Part shown: piece after piece, positions 35,663-43,853 of the stretch | Numbering within the stretch: the first letter of the stretch is position 1 | Layout of the letters: the number at the start of each line of letters is the position of its first letter | Origin: Cyclobacteriaceae bacterium | GTDB lineage: Bacteria; Bacteroidota; Bacteroidia; Cytophagales; Cyclobacteriaceae | Length of the DNA stretch: 64,000 nt | Direction: 5' to 3' | NCBI GenBank assembly: GCA_019638395.1 | Contig: JAHBTX010000005.1 | Coordinates: 372,001 to 436,000 of the forward strand | Notes under the pieces: generated by a model | What the model was told of the DNA's origin: nothing | Databases searched by the model: none | What the model saw: the letters and a program-made list of their open reading frames with translations, nothing else | Made by a program: the position numbers and the translations under genes

Positions 35663-37882
35663 ATGAAAAACATACTTATCGTATTTCTACTTACTGCTGT
35701 CCCTTCCTTCGCTCAACAAAAATGGCAAGGCAAATTTGAGCAGCTTGATCAAACTTTACCAACACCTAACAGTTATCGTTCCGCATCGGGGGCACCCGGT
35801 GTAAACTACTGGCAGCAACGGGCCGATTATGTAATTGATGTAGAGTTGAACGAAGACACTCAACTGATCACCGGCAAGGAAACCATTACCTACCATAACA
35901 ATGCGCCCGAAGTGTTGCGCTACCTATGGTTGCAATTGGATCAAAATAACTTATCGAATGGAAACATGACCGATAAGACCGAGACCAACCGTGTGCGCGA
36001 TTCTATTCCGGCTAGATTTTTTCCGTTGGCTGGCGATACACATGGCTACGATGGTGGTTTCAAAATTAAATCGGTAAAAGATGCCACAACGGGTAAAGAT
36101 TTACCTTACACCATCAACTTTACCATGATGCGTGTGGATATACCCACGCCCCTGAAAACTGGCGATAAGTATGCCTTTATTGTAGAGTGGAGTTATGTGG
36201 AAAAAGACCGGATGAAGTTTTCTGAACGGGGTGGTTACGAAATCTTTCCAGAAGATGGCAACGCACTCTATACCATTGCCCAATGGTTTCCACGCATGTG
36301 TGTGTTCGATGATTATGAAGGCTGGCAGAATAAACAATTTATTGGCCAAGGCGAGTATGCGCTGGTGTTTGGAAACTATCGGGTGCGCATCACAGTACCA
36401 TCCGATCATATTGTGGGGGCAACCGGAATGTTGCAAAACCCAAAAGATGTATTAACCAAAGAACAGATTGAGCGCTTTGAAAAAGCAAAGACAACATTCG
36501 ATGCGCCCGTGTTTATTGTAACCGAAGACGAGGCCAGGAAAAAAGAAAAAGTGCGGTCGAAGAAAAAAAGTACTTGGGATTTTTATGCTGAAAACGTGCG
36601 CGACTTTGCCTTCGCTACTTCACGCAAATTTATCTGGGATGCCATGGCAGTAAAAGTGGGTAATAAAACTCCGCTGGCACAATCGCTTTACTCCAAAGAA
36701 GGTAATCCGCTTTGGGCAAAAGAATCTACCAAGGCTATTAAGAACACATTGGAAATTTATTCGGAGCGCACCTTTGATTATCCTTATCCAACTGCTTATT
36801 CGGTACATACTGCCAATCAAGGTATGGAGTACCCAATGATTTGTTTTAACGGTGGTCGCCCGAAAGCCGATGGCACGTGGTCGCATCGCACGTATGAAAG
36901 TATGGTGGGTGTTATTATTCACGAAGTGGGTCACAACTTCTTTCCGATGATTGTTAACTCAGACGAAAGACAATGGAGCTGGATGGATGAAGGGTTGAAT
37001 TCGTTTCTTGAAAGAGAAGTGAAGCGCGAACGCTATCCGGATATCAGCATCAGCTGGGGTTCGCCCAAGGGCATGGCCGGTTACATGCGTGGCGATAAAA
37101 ACATGATGCGACCCATCATGTGGCATTCTGATAATATTCCCGGTGGCGATTTTGGGCCGAATGCTTACGGCAAACCAGCGGCTGCATTAACACTGTTGCG
37201 CGAAACGGTTATGGGGCCAGAACTTTTCGATAAAGCCTTTAAAGAATATTCGCAGCGGTGGATGTTTAAACATCCCAAGCCTGCAGATTTCTTTAGAACT
37301 ATGGAAGATGCTTCTGCCGTTGATCTGGATTGGTTCTGGCGCGGTTGGTTCTACACGGTAGATAATGTTGATGTGGAGTTAGATGAAGTGAAGTGGTTTA
37401 AAGTAAAATCAGAGACAAAAGATGTAGAGAACAAAGGTGTAAAAGCACAGAAGGGCGATCTTGCATCTAACAATGGAAAAGAAAAACCAACGGACTTCAG
37501 CAAAGGCCCGCAGGAGTTTACATTAATCAATACCCCCGATGCCTATTATGGCGACTTTCGCAACCGCGTAAATGATGGCGAAGTGAAACAAAAGCTGGCT
37601 GGCAAAAACATCTATGAGGTAACGTTAAAAAATAAAGGCGGCTTGGTTACACCCGTTATAGTAGAGTGGACCTTTAAGGATGGCAGCAAAGAGATTGAGC
37701 GACTACCAGCCGAAATCTGGCGCCTGAATGAACAAGAAGTAAAAAAGGTTTTTGTAAAAGATAAAGAAGTAACAAACGTAGTGATTGATCCAACAGGCGA
37801 AACCGGAGAAGTAAATCCGGCAGATAATGTGTTTCCGAAAAAAGCAACCGAAAGCAAGTTCGATCAGTTAAAGAAGAATTGA
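35663..37882 (+). CDS. M1-family metallopeptidase, second of a tandem pair (739 aa)
   Basis: A paralogue of the preceding gene along its whole length: signal peptide ending SFAQQ, then KWQGKFEQLDQTLPTPNSYR, which matches the other copy (KWKGKFEQLDQLLPTPNEYR) almost word for word. The active site is complete: HEVGHNFFP with His 420 and 424, Glu 421 catalytic and Glu 443 in WMDEGLNSF. The copies differ most in the region just after the active site (EREVKRERYPDISISWG versus QYRTEVENYPDKPVGRG), which may shape substrate choice. It has its own promoter and a strong bidirectional terminator downstream, so the copies can be regulated separately. Confidence 0.9.
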   Translation: MKNILIVFLLTAVPSFAQQKWQGKFEQLDQTLPTPNSYRSASGAPGVNYWQQRADYVIDVELNEDTQLITGKETITYHNNAPEVLRYLWLQLDQNNLSNGNMTDKTETNRVRDSIPARFFPLAGDTHGYDGGFKIKSVKDATTGKDLPYTINFTMMRVDIPTPLKTGDKYAFIVEWSYVEKDRMKFSERGGYEIFPEDGNALYTIAQWFPRMCVFDDYEGWQNKQFIGQGEYALVFGNYRVRITVPSDHIVGATGMLQNPKDVLTKEQIERFEKAKTTFDAPVFIVTEDEARKKEKVRSKKKSTWDFYAENVRDFAFATSRKFIWDAMAVKVGNKTPLAQSLYSKEGNPLWAKESTKAIKNTLEIYSERTFDYPYPTAYSVHTANQGMEYPMICFNGGRPKADGTWSHRTYESMVGVIIHEVGHNFFPMIVNSDERQWSWMDEGLNSFLEREVKRERYPDISISWGSPKGMAGYMRGDKNMMRPIMWHSDNIPGGDFGPNAYGKPAAALTLLRETVMGPELFDKAFKEYSQRWMFKHPKPADFFRTMEDASAVDLDWFWRGWFYTVDNVDVELDEVKWFKVKSETKDVENKGVKAQKGDLASNNGKEKPTDFSKGPQEFTLINTPDAYYGDFRNRVNDGEVKQKLAGKNIYEVTLKNKGGLVTPVIVEWTFKDGSKEIERLPAEIWRLNEQEVKKVFVKDKEVTNVVIDPTGETGEVNPADNVFPKKATESKFDQLKKN

Positions 37883-37922
37883 TTAAAAGTTATTGTTATA
37901 GGTTGCTATTTGCTAACCAATA

Positions 37923-37957
37923 AAAAAGGCATTCGTGTTGTAAGCGAATGCCTTTTT
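37923..37957. terminator. bidirectional terminator between peptidase and WD40 genes
   Basis: AAAAAGGCATTCG / CGAATGCCTTTTT, a perfect 13-bp stem with a 9-base loop, has A-run and T-run on the two sides and lies between convergent genes. Confidence 0.9.
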
Positions 37958-37993
37958 AAAGTTTGTCTATTGTTCTCATAGATTCAATTGATC

Positions 37994-38956
37994 TTATTTA
38001 TCATCTAGCAGCTTCCAATCCTTTGCAGACCAGATTTTAAGATTACCATCAAAATCAATGCAAGCCAGTTTAGTATTGATCCTATTCCAAGCCATACCCC
38101 AACTATCATTACTTGTACCCGATTTATCTTCAAAGATTAACTCACCGCTTTCATTCCAGATGCGCAAAGCATCCCCTGCGGTAGCCAATAGTTTACCATC
38201 GTAGCTCCAGGCTAACGTTCTGTATTCTTTTTTACTGGCCCGAATTATTTTTAAAAGTTTACCATCCAGGCTCCAAAATTGGATGAGCGATTCAATACCT
38301 TCATCATGATGACCGTAATCACCACTTACAAAAAATTTTCCGGAAGGATGCCACCGGACCACTAACACACCGGTAGATTCTATACGATGCTTTATTGCCC
38401 TTTGCAGACCCCCCTCGCTATGAAAAATGCGGATGTCGTCTCCACCGGTTAACAGTAATTTTTTTTGTGGATGCCAGTCCAACGACAGGTAACTTTTTTG
38501 ACTATTACCCGGAAACATGTTGACTTTTACGCCTTCCCTATTCCATACATGCAACGTGCCTACCCCGTCAGCAGCAGCTATGTGTTTCCCATCATTACTC
38601 CAACCAACGGCACGCGCTCCGTACTTAATGTTTTGCAACGGAAAAGTCTGATTGGTTTCGATATTCAAAATGCTGAGTGTAACACCCGTGATCAATAATA
38701 ATGGTTCGTTTGGATGCCACCGTACCTGCCTTATCATACCATTCATTCTATAAACCTTTATCAGTTCGTGGTTTATAGCTTTATAAATCCTTACAAGGCT
38801 ATCATCGCCTCCGGTTGCTAATAAATCATTTGCACTCCAATCCAATGTCCACTGGCCTTGTGGTGATTGTCCATACACTTTATCCGAAATTGGAATCAGG
38901 TTTTGACAAATGCCTGTGCTTATTCCAAAAATGGAACACAGAACCAACCTTAACAT
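37994..38956 (-). CDS. exported WD40-repeat protein (320 aa)
   Basis: A signal peptide (about 1-18, LCSIFGISTGICQ) leads six or seven WD40 blades, which give a beta-propeller for protein binding: for example TLDWSANDLLATGGDDSLVR, QVRWHPNEPLLLITG, VGWSNDGKHIAAADG, LDWHPQKKLLLTGG, VRWHPSGKFFVSGD, LAWSYDGKLLATAG. No catalytic domain is attached. The gene overlaps the stop of the YceI gene by seven bases, so the two are one operon, probably both in the periplasm. The role is unknown; the divergent wHTH regulator is a possible controller. Confidence 0.8.
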   Translation of the reverse strand: MLRLVLCSIFGISTGICQNLIPISDKVYGQSPQGQWTLDWSANDLLATGGDDSLVRIYKAINHELIKVYRMNGMIRQVRWHPNEPLLLITGVTLSILNIETNQTFPLQNIKYGARAVGWSNDGKHIAAADGVGTLHVWNREGVKVNMFPGNSQKSYLSLDWHPQKKLLLTGGDDIRIFHSEGGLQRAIKHRIESTGVLVVRWHPSGKFFVSGDYGHHDEGIESLIQFWSLDGKLLKIIRASKKEYRTLAWSYDGKLLATAGDALRIWNESGELIFEDKSGTSNDSWGMAWNRINTKLACIDFDGNLKIWSAKDWKLLDDK

Positions 38957-39624
38957 CCCACAAAAAATTTCAAATCAACTGAAATCTTAATTTCATCTGA
39001 GATAATTCCATCCTTCAAACTTTTAAAGATGGATTTAGATTGATAATTAATACCCCATTTGGTGCGATCAATAATTAAATCGCCTTTTACGGTAATGTTT
39101 TCTTTGCTGCTGGCTGTAATAGCTGTAAACTCTACCTGGTGGGTAATTCCTTTAATGGTGAGCAAGCCGGTTATTTTAATTTGACGCGTGGTCTTATAAG
39201 TAGCATCGGGCACTACTTTCAAAATTGAAAAATTGGCGCGGGGAAATTTTGTTACTGAAAAGAAATCGTCATTCTTTAAATGCTCTTCCAGGTCTTTACC
39301 ACCATCATCGGGTTTCATATCGGTGTTTTTGATGGTATTCATATCCACCACCAATTCACCTTTGGTAATTTGTCCTGAAGAGGAAGTGACAATAGAGCCC
39401 GAAACAAATTGAATGGTCCCCTCGTGGCCACTACCAACAATGGGCTTGCCCATCCACATCAGTTTGCTCTCTTTTTGGTTCAACTCCCAGTTTGTGTCTG
39501 TTATTACGCCTGTTTGCGATTTCCACAACCAACTGGCACCAAACTCTGACAACGGAATAATTCCGGGTTTGGATTGCGCCTGTGCCATTCCCGCACACAT
39601 CAACAATAGCATCATCACTCTCAT
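38950..39624 (-). CDS. YceI-family periplasmic protein (224 aa)
   Basis: After a signal peptide (MRVMMLLLMCAGMAQAQ) comes the lipocalin-like YceI domain: KQSKLMWMGKPIVGSGHEGT, GELVVDMNTIKNTDMKPDD, FSVTKFPRANFSIL and LTIKGITHQVEFTA with KGDLIIDRTKWGINYQSKSI, all classical. YceI proteins bind isoprenoid or amphiphilic molecules in the periplasm. I start at ATG 39624; the frame extends to 39681 without signal-like sequence. A TACGTTTG element lies 24 bases upstream. It is the first gene of the YceI-WD40 pair and is divergent from the wHTH regulator. Confidence 0.9.
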   Translation of the reverse strand: MRVMMLLLMCAGMAQAQSKPGIIPLSEFGASWLWKSQTGVITDTNWELNQKESKLMWMGKPIVGSGHEGTIQFVSGSIVTSSSGQITKGELVVDMNTIKNTDMKPDDGGKDLEEHLKNDDFFSVTKFPRANFSILKVVPDATYKTTRQIKITGLLTIKGITHQVEFTAITASSKENITVKGDLIIDRTKWGINYQSKSIFKSLKDGIISDEIKISVDLKFFVGC

Positions 39625-39647
39625 AATAACTTGTGGTTTTGTTTCAA

Positions 39648-39655
39648 CAAACGTA
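39648..39655 (-). promoter_or_regulatory. -7 promoter element TACGTTTG of the YceI-WD40 pair
   Basis: An exact TAnnTTTG match on the minus strand, 23 bases before the YceI ATG, with only a weak -33 (TATG). It is in the divergent spacer with the membrane regulator gene. Confidence 0.45.
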
Positions 39656-39741
39656 ACGGCCATGTTGCTCGGGCATACCATTTCAAGTGTAAAAAAGTGT
39701 TAAACAGGCGTAAATCTTTGCTTTGGCCAATTTTACCCGGC

Positions 39742-39749
39742 TACCTTTG
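39742..39749 (+). promoter_or_regulatory. -7 promoter element TACCTTTG of the membrane wHTH regulator
   Basis: An exact TAnnTTTG match that ends five bases before the ATG at 39755, so the mRNA would be nearly leaderless. Confidence 0.5.
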
Positions 39750-39754
39750 CAGGT

Positions 39755-40612
39755 ATGAAGCGTAGCGCATTGATTGTTGTAGGGCTAATTGCCATTAGTG
39801 TTTTTCTGCTTTCGGCTGGTACAATCATTACCCAACCTCAAAGCAAATTTCCCGAAAAGGAAATAGCCATTGCCTTGCGCAATGTGGGCCATCGGTTGTT
39901 GTTGCATGCGGGCGATTCAACTTCGCGGGTACTACCGGTAAAACAATTGACAGAAGGTACGTATCGATTGGAGTTTAAAAGTGCATTTGCTTTTGTACCT
40001 GATTCGTTGGTGAGCATTGTACAGCAAAGTTTAGAAGCTACACCTGTTCCGTTAAATTATACCGTAAACGTATTGGAGTGCAATACTGAGGTTATTGTGT
40101 ATGGATTTCAAATCGGCAATGATGAACAAACTACTCTTGTGCCTTGCCTCGGTCGCGAACAACCTGAGGGTTGTTACGTGGTGGTACTTTCATTTTTACA
40201 ACCCGCACCCGAAAAGAAAACATACTTGTTTGCATTGGCTTTGGTAAGCTTAGTCGTTACGGGTTTTGTTGGATGGGCTTATTCAAAGAACAAAAACATT
40301 CTAACTCAAGCGCCCACTTTTATTATTGGTAAGTATGAATTTTACGTTGATCAGCGCAAGCTTACGTTCGAAAAAACAACTGTTGAGTTATCTGACAAGG
40401 AGACTCAATTGCTTCAATTATTTGCACAACACATTAACCAACCGGTAGCACGCGAAGTATTGATGAAAGAAGTATGGCACGATAACGGTGTGTTGATCAG
40501 TCGCAGCTTGGATGTGTTCGTATCACGCCTGCGTAAAAAGTTAAAAGATGATTCTGCCATTCAGATTTTGAATGTGCACGGAATGGGGTATAAGTTGATT
40601 ATTAATTCGTAG
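39755..40612 (+). CDS. membrane-anchored winged-helix regulator, ToxR-like layout (285 aa)
   Basis: Two membrane segments (about 4-22 and 157-174) frame a ~130-residue periplasmic part containing two Cys (LECNTEVIVYG, VPCLGREQPEG) that may form a disulfide. The C-terminal ~95 residues are an OmpR/PhoB wHTH: KLTFEKTTVELSDKETQLLQ, ARVEVLMKEVWHD-like (PVAREVLMKEVWHDNG), RSLDVFVSRLRKKLKDD and VHGMGYKLI. It is thus a one-component transmembrane regulator in which the sensor comes first and the DNA-binding domain is at the C-terminus, inverted relative to ToxR. It is divergent from the YceI-WD40 operon, its probable target. The ligand is unknown. Confidence 0.85.
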   Translation: MKRSALIVVGLIAISVFLLSAGTIITQPQSKFPEKEIAIALRNVGHRLLLHAGDSTSRVLPVKQLTEGTYRLEFKSAFAFVPDSLVSIVQQSLEATPVPLNYTVNVLECNTEVIVYGFQIGNDEQTTLVPCLGREQPEGCYVVVLSFLQPAPEKKTYLFALALVSLVVTGFVGWAYSKNKNILTQAPTFIIGKYEFYVDQRKLTFEKTTVELSDKETQLLQLFAQHINQPVAREVLMKEVWHDNGVLISRSLDVFVSRLRKKLKDDSAIQILNVHGMGYKLIINS

Positions 40613-40669
40613 CAGATTATTCTGATCTAATCAGTTGATTTCAAGACTTATCATTTAATGAATACATCT

Positions 40670-41620
40670 TTACTTCACCATCAACCCCAACACCTTTTCC
40701 AAATCAACATTTCCTCCCGATAAAATAATCCCGATTCGCTGACCTTTAAACCGGTCTTTCTCTTTAATCAACGCAGCCAATGGCACCGCACATGAAGGTT
40801 CTATTACAATTTTTACACGCTCCCATACCAACCGCATGGCGGCAATTATTTCAGCATCAGTAGCGGTGATAACTTCGCTTACATGTTTTTGTATAATGGG
40901 GAAAGTTTTATCGCCCAGACGTGTTAACAATCCATCGGCAATACTTTGCGATTGTGCTTCTTCTATTTTACCGCTCTTCAATGAACGATAAGCATCATCA
41001 GAACCTGCAGGCTCACCGGCAATAACTTTTGTGTTAGGCGAAAAGAATTTTGCGGCTAATGCGGTTCCACTCAGTAAACCACCTCCACCAACAGGCGCCA
41101 TAATTACATCTAACTCGCGCACATCGGCAAACAATTCTTTGGCAGCTGTTGCCTGACCTTCTATCACATCGTAATTATTGAACGGATGAATTTCTGTCGC
41201 GCCAGTTTTCTTTATCACATCTGCAAGTGTTGATTCGCGTGCTTGCAGCGTGGGTTCGCATTCAAAAATTTCGCCACCATAACCAAGTACACCGCGTTTC
41301 TTTATTTCTGGGGCCGTGCGCGGCATTACGATGTACGATTTTGTACCTAGAATTTTTGCTGCACGCGCAAGCGCCTGTGCATGATTGCCCGATGAATGTG
41401 TGGCTAATCCCTTTGCGCGCTGCTCTGCATCTAATGATAGGGCCGCATTCATGGCACCACGGGCTTTAAAAGCTCCTATCTTTTGAAAGTTTTCGCACTT
41501 CAGGTAAACGTGGCAGCCGGTAGCTTCATTAATACTTTTTGAAGTTAGCACGGGTGTGCGATGAATGTATGGTTTAATACGTTCATGCGCTTGTTCAATA
41601 CTGTAACGGTCTATGCTCAT
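40670..41620 (-). CDS. threonine ammonia-lyase / serine dehydratase-like PLP enzyme (316 aa)
   Basis: Fold-type II PLP enzyme: PLP lysine K52 in KIGAFKARGAMNA, HSSGNHAQALARAA, the Gly-rich phosphate loop APVGGGGLLSGTALA and ILSGGNVDLEKV at the end. It lacks the C-terminal ACT domain of biosynthetic IlvA, which makes it like the short catabolic TdcB or serine-racemase-type enzymes. Likely substrates are L-threonine or L-serine, giving 2-oxobutanoate or pyruvate plus ammonia. The frame begins at a GTG in the repeat element (41632), but I start at ATG 41620 (MSIDRYSIEQAHE). Confidence 0.9.
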   Translation of the reverse strand: MSIDRYSIEQAHERIKPYIHRTPVLTSKSINEATGCHVYLKCENFQKIGAFKARGAMNAALSLDAEQRAKGLATHSSGNHAQALARAAKILGTKSYIVMPRTAPEIKKRGVLGYGGEIFECEPTLQARESTLADVIKKTGATEIHPFNNYDVIEGQATAAKELFADVRELDVIMAPVGGGGLLSGTALAAKFFSPNTKVIAGEPAGSDDAYRSLKSGKIEEAQSQSIADGLLTRLGDKTFPIIQKHVSEVITATDAEIIAAMRLVWERVKIVIEPSCAVPLAALIKEKDRFKGQRIGIILSGGNVDLEKVLGLMVK

Positions 41621-41625
41621 AGGTT

Positions 41626-41680
41626 GCCTCACCCCCGGCCCCTCTCTCCCAATAGCTATCGGGAGAGAGGGGAGGAGACT
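41626..41680. repeat. dispersed CCTCACCCCCGGCCCC/GATAGCTATC inverted repeat
   Basis: CCTCACCCCCGGCCCC followed by an inverted repeat (41641-41670: CCTCTCTCCC ... GGGAGAGAGG, centre AATAGCTATC). It belongs to the same family as 7651-7694 and carries the GATAGCTATC core found at 2514 and 17162. It sits in the gap between two minus-strand genes, next to the start of the dehydratase gene. Confidence 0.7.
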
Positions 41681-41691
41681 CTTATTAAATT

Positions 41692-42978
41692 TTACTTTTC
41701 AAACTCTATTATATATTCAGACTTATACTCACTCTGAAAGCCGGCTTCGTTGGTAAACATATCTTTAAAGAATAAGCGGGCACGTTTGCCTAATCGCACG
41801 CAAGTATATTTATTTTCAATGTCTTCGGGCGTGTTCATGGGTTGCAAAGATGGATACCAAAGTGTGTGTTCCGGAATATCCAACACTTGTTGAGGCTTTG
41901 TCCATTGTTGTGAATTATCCCCTGCGGTTAAATCTTCATTGAAGTTGAATGAAATATAAATCGCGTTGCCTTTCCACGATGAACTTTCTACTCGGCCCAT
42001 CAGCATTACCCAGCAATTCAAATACGTATTCCAACTTACCGATGGGCCCCAATGAAACATTTTATCCGGAGCAGAAGCAGGGCCACCGCCTTCTTCCATC
42101 GGAATCTGTAATGACTTAACGGGCGCACCTACGCCATCAGGCAAAACATTAAATCCACTTCCATCCCACCGTCTTGCTTTGCCAACCGGGTTATCTAAAT
42201 CAAAAAGTTTAATGCGTGCTACACTAATACATTGGCCGCTCCATTCTTTGGCAGGATCGTATGCAGCCGAATCGTAAACACCTGGATAACCGTATTCACC
42301 ATAAAATAAATATAAATATTCGCCACTGGCTACTGCCGATGGATCGCCCACACCTCCCGCAAATGTGTTGGAGGTGTTATGCGGCTTAAGAATCATACGC
42401 GGTTGTAAATCTTCAATAAAGATTCCGCGATTATCCCAACTATAACCGCCATCAGTTGACTTCATTATTCCAATCCGGCAAACGGCTGCTGGTGAAGTAA
42501 CCCCGGTTAAGCCTTGTGGCCAATATTTATAAATGTAACCTTGCCCGGTTTGTTCGTTGTAAGGAAAATTCTGCGGATAGTTTTCATTGTGATAAACTGC
42601 ATACAAGGTTTTGCCTGTAGCATCATTCTTATCCTGATAAACGGTTTCGAACCAAACCGCACCGTGTAAGCCATCTTCGGTTGGCTTTACATTCTTCGGC
42701 ATGTTGGGCATAATTAAATCTTCAAACTTATTGGCAAAAGCTTCATCGGCATTCGCACCATTACCAAAACGCAGGTTATCGGAATAACCCCATAACGTAT
42801 CTTCGCCATACTTCCCCGGAAAAATCCGAAATGTATCGCCTACCCAAACTTCGGCCATGTTGCAATCCACAAACGAGTTGAATAAAAATTTATCTGTTTT
42901 AGTAAGGGTAAAAGTGGGTTGTTTGTTTTCGGTTTTGGATGAAGTGCAAGCGGCAAGCGCAAAGAGGCAGAGGAGCAC
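41692..42978 (-). CDS. lipoprotein, beta-propeller-like (DUF4185 or similar) (428 aa)
   Basis: From GTG 42978 the protein begins with a lipoprotein signal (VLLCLFALAAC, lipid Cys 11). The mature part has propeller/lectin-like phrases: DGLHGAVWFETVYQDKND, STDGGYSWDNRGIFIEDL, GVGDPSAVASGEYLYLFYGE and WVMLMGRVESSSWKGNAIYI, which resemble secreted glycoside-hydrolase-like or DUF4185 proteins; I am not certain. The open frame extends to ATG 43188, but residues from there to the signal are encoded by a MITE-like element (43027-43162). That longer version would bury the signal peptide at residue ~70. The GTG start is therefore preferred, but which is used is not decidable here. Confidence 0.7.
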   Translation of the reverse strand: MLLCLFALAACTSSKTENKQPTFTLTKTDKFLFNSFVDCNMAEVWVGDTFRIFPGKYGEDTLWGYSDNLRFGNGANADEAFANKFEDLIMPNMPKNVKPTEDGLHGAVWFETVYQDKNDATGKTLYAVYHNENYPQNFPYNEQTGQGYIYKYWPQGLTGVTSPAAVCRIGIMKSTDGGYSWDNRGIFIEDLQPRMILKPHNTSNTFAGGVGDPSAVASGEYLYLFYGEYGYPGVYDSAAYDPAKEWSGQCISVARIKLFDLDNPVGKARRWDGSGFNVLPDGVGAPVKSLQIPMEEGGGPASAPDKMFHWGPSVSWNTYLNCWVMLMGRVESSSWKGNAIYISFNFNEDLTAGDNSQQWTKPQQVLDIPEHTLWYPSLQPMNTPEDIENKYTCVRLGKRARLFFKDMFTNEAGFQSEYKSEYIIEFEK

Positions 42979-43026
42979 AAATGCGAGTTGAGGCTTGGCC
43001 TCACCTCCCGCGAAGCGCGGGGCTGG

Positions 43027-43162
43027 CGTAGAGGTTGTTTCAAAAGTCGAAATAAGAGCGTGCGTCATTCCGGCCTTGTGCCGGAATCCCATTGAGTGCC
43101 GCAGAATTGAGATCGCGGAATAAATCCGCGATGACAGAACGACTTTTGATACAACCTCTACG
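43027..43162. mobile_element. MITE-like element with 23-bp terminal inverted repeats
   Basis: Terminal repeats 43027-43049 and 43140-43162 are inverted copies with one mismatch in 23. Inside are two REP-like hairpins: CATTCCGGCCTTGTGCCGGAAT (as part of 43063-43088) and GATCGCGGAATAAATCCGCGAT. The element is 136 bp, has no coding sequence of its own and shows no clear target duplication, though GCGAAGCGCGGGG next to its left end and CTTCGAAT on the right may blur it. Confidence 0.7.
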
Positions 43163-43218
43163 CTTCGAATGGATTGTTGGTGTTTCATTTAGTGTGAAGT
43201 TTATTCAAGATACAAAAC

Positions 43219-43809
43219 TTACTCTTTCACCCAGATAGTTTTATCAGCAACAGGTTTACGTCTGCCATCAGGTACAGCACCTTTTGGCATACCTACATGC
43301 AGAAAGCCACACAGCTTATCATCGGTTCCTAATCCAAAAAAAGGTTTGGCTTCTTCAAAGTTGGTAATGCCCCCGGTGCTCAGGTAGCAACCAGCACCGT
43401 AAGCAGCAGCAGTTAAATACATATTCTGCACAGCACAAAACACAGCGCCCAGTTCTTCCCATTCGGGCAAACGTTTAGCTCCATCGCGTTTCATACCAAT
43501 AGCTATAATGTGCGATGATTCCATGGGCTTACTTTGCAGCGATTGATACCGATCCTGTTGAAAAGTACCGGTGGCTTCTGTGACCAGTTTGTAGCATTCG
43601 CTCTGAAAGGCCGCCAGTTTTTTAAGGCCATCGCCACTAAATACAACAAAGCGCCATGGTTCAGTAAGTTTATGGTTAGGGGCCCAGTTGGCATTCTCCA
43701 ACATCTGATTAATGATGTGTTCAGGCACAATTTCTCCGGAGTAATCCTTCGGGTAAACTGATCTGCGTAAGCGAATCAGTTGATTTATTTCTGCTGCATT
43801 AAAATTCAT
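43219..43809 (-). CDS. nitroreductase family protein, YdjA-like (196 aa)
   Basis: An FMN-dependent NAD(P)H nitroreductase-fold protein: LIRLRRSVYPKDYSGEIVPE (flavin phosphate binding Arg residues), LENANWAPNHKLTEPWRFVV and AAAYGAGCYLSTGGITNF. The length and the NWAPNHKLTEPW signature match the YdjA/TdsD group, small dimeric enzymes that reduce nitro compounds, quinones or flavins. The physiological substrate is unknown. It is followed after 30 bases by the lipoprotein with the MITE-like leader and is divergent from the lipoprotein at 43854. Confidence 0.9.
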   Translation of the reverse strand: MNFNAAEINQLIRLRRSVYPKDYSGEIVPEHIINQMLENANWAPNHKLTEPWRFVVFSGDGLKKLAAFQSECYKLVTEATGTFQQDRYQSLQSKPMESSHIIAIGMKRDGAKRLPEWEELGAVFCAVQNMYLTAAAYGAGCYLSTGGITNFEEAKPFFGLGTDDKLCGFLHVGMPKGAVPDGRRKPVADKTIWVKE

Positions 43810-43853
43810 TTGAATAGTTTTTTGCTAATTTACTTTTCAACTTCAAACACCCC

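Noticed and set aside
38950-39681. YceI frame beginning at 39681
   Set aside because: The signal peptide starts at ATG 39624, and the extra residues cross the TACGTTTG promoter element.
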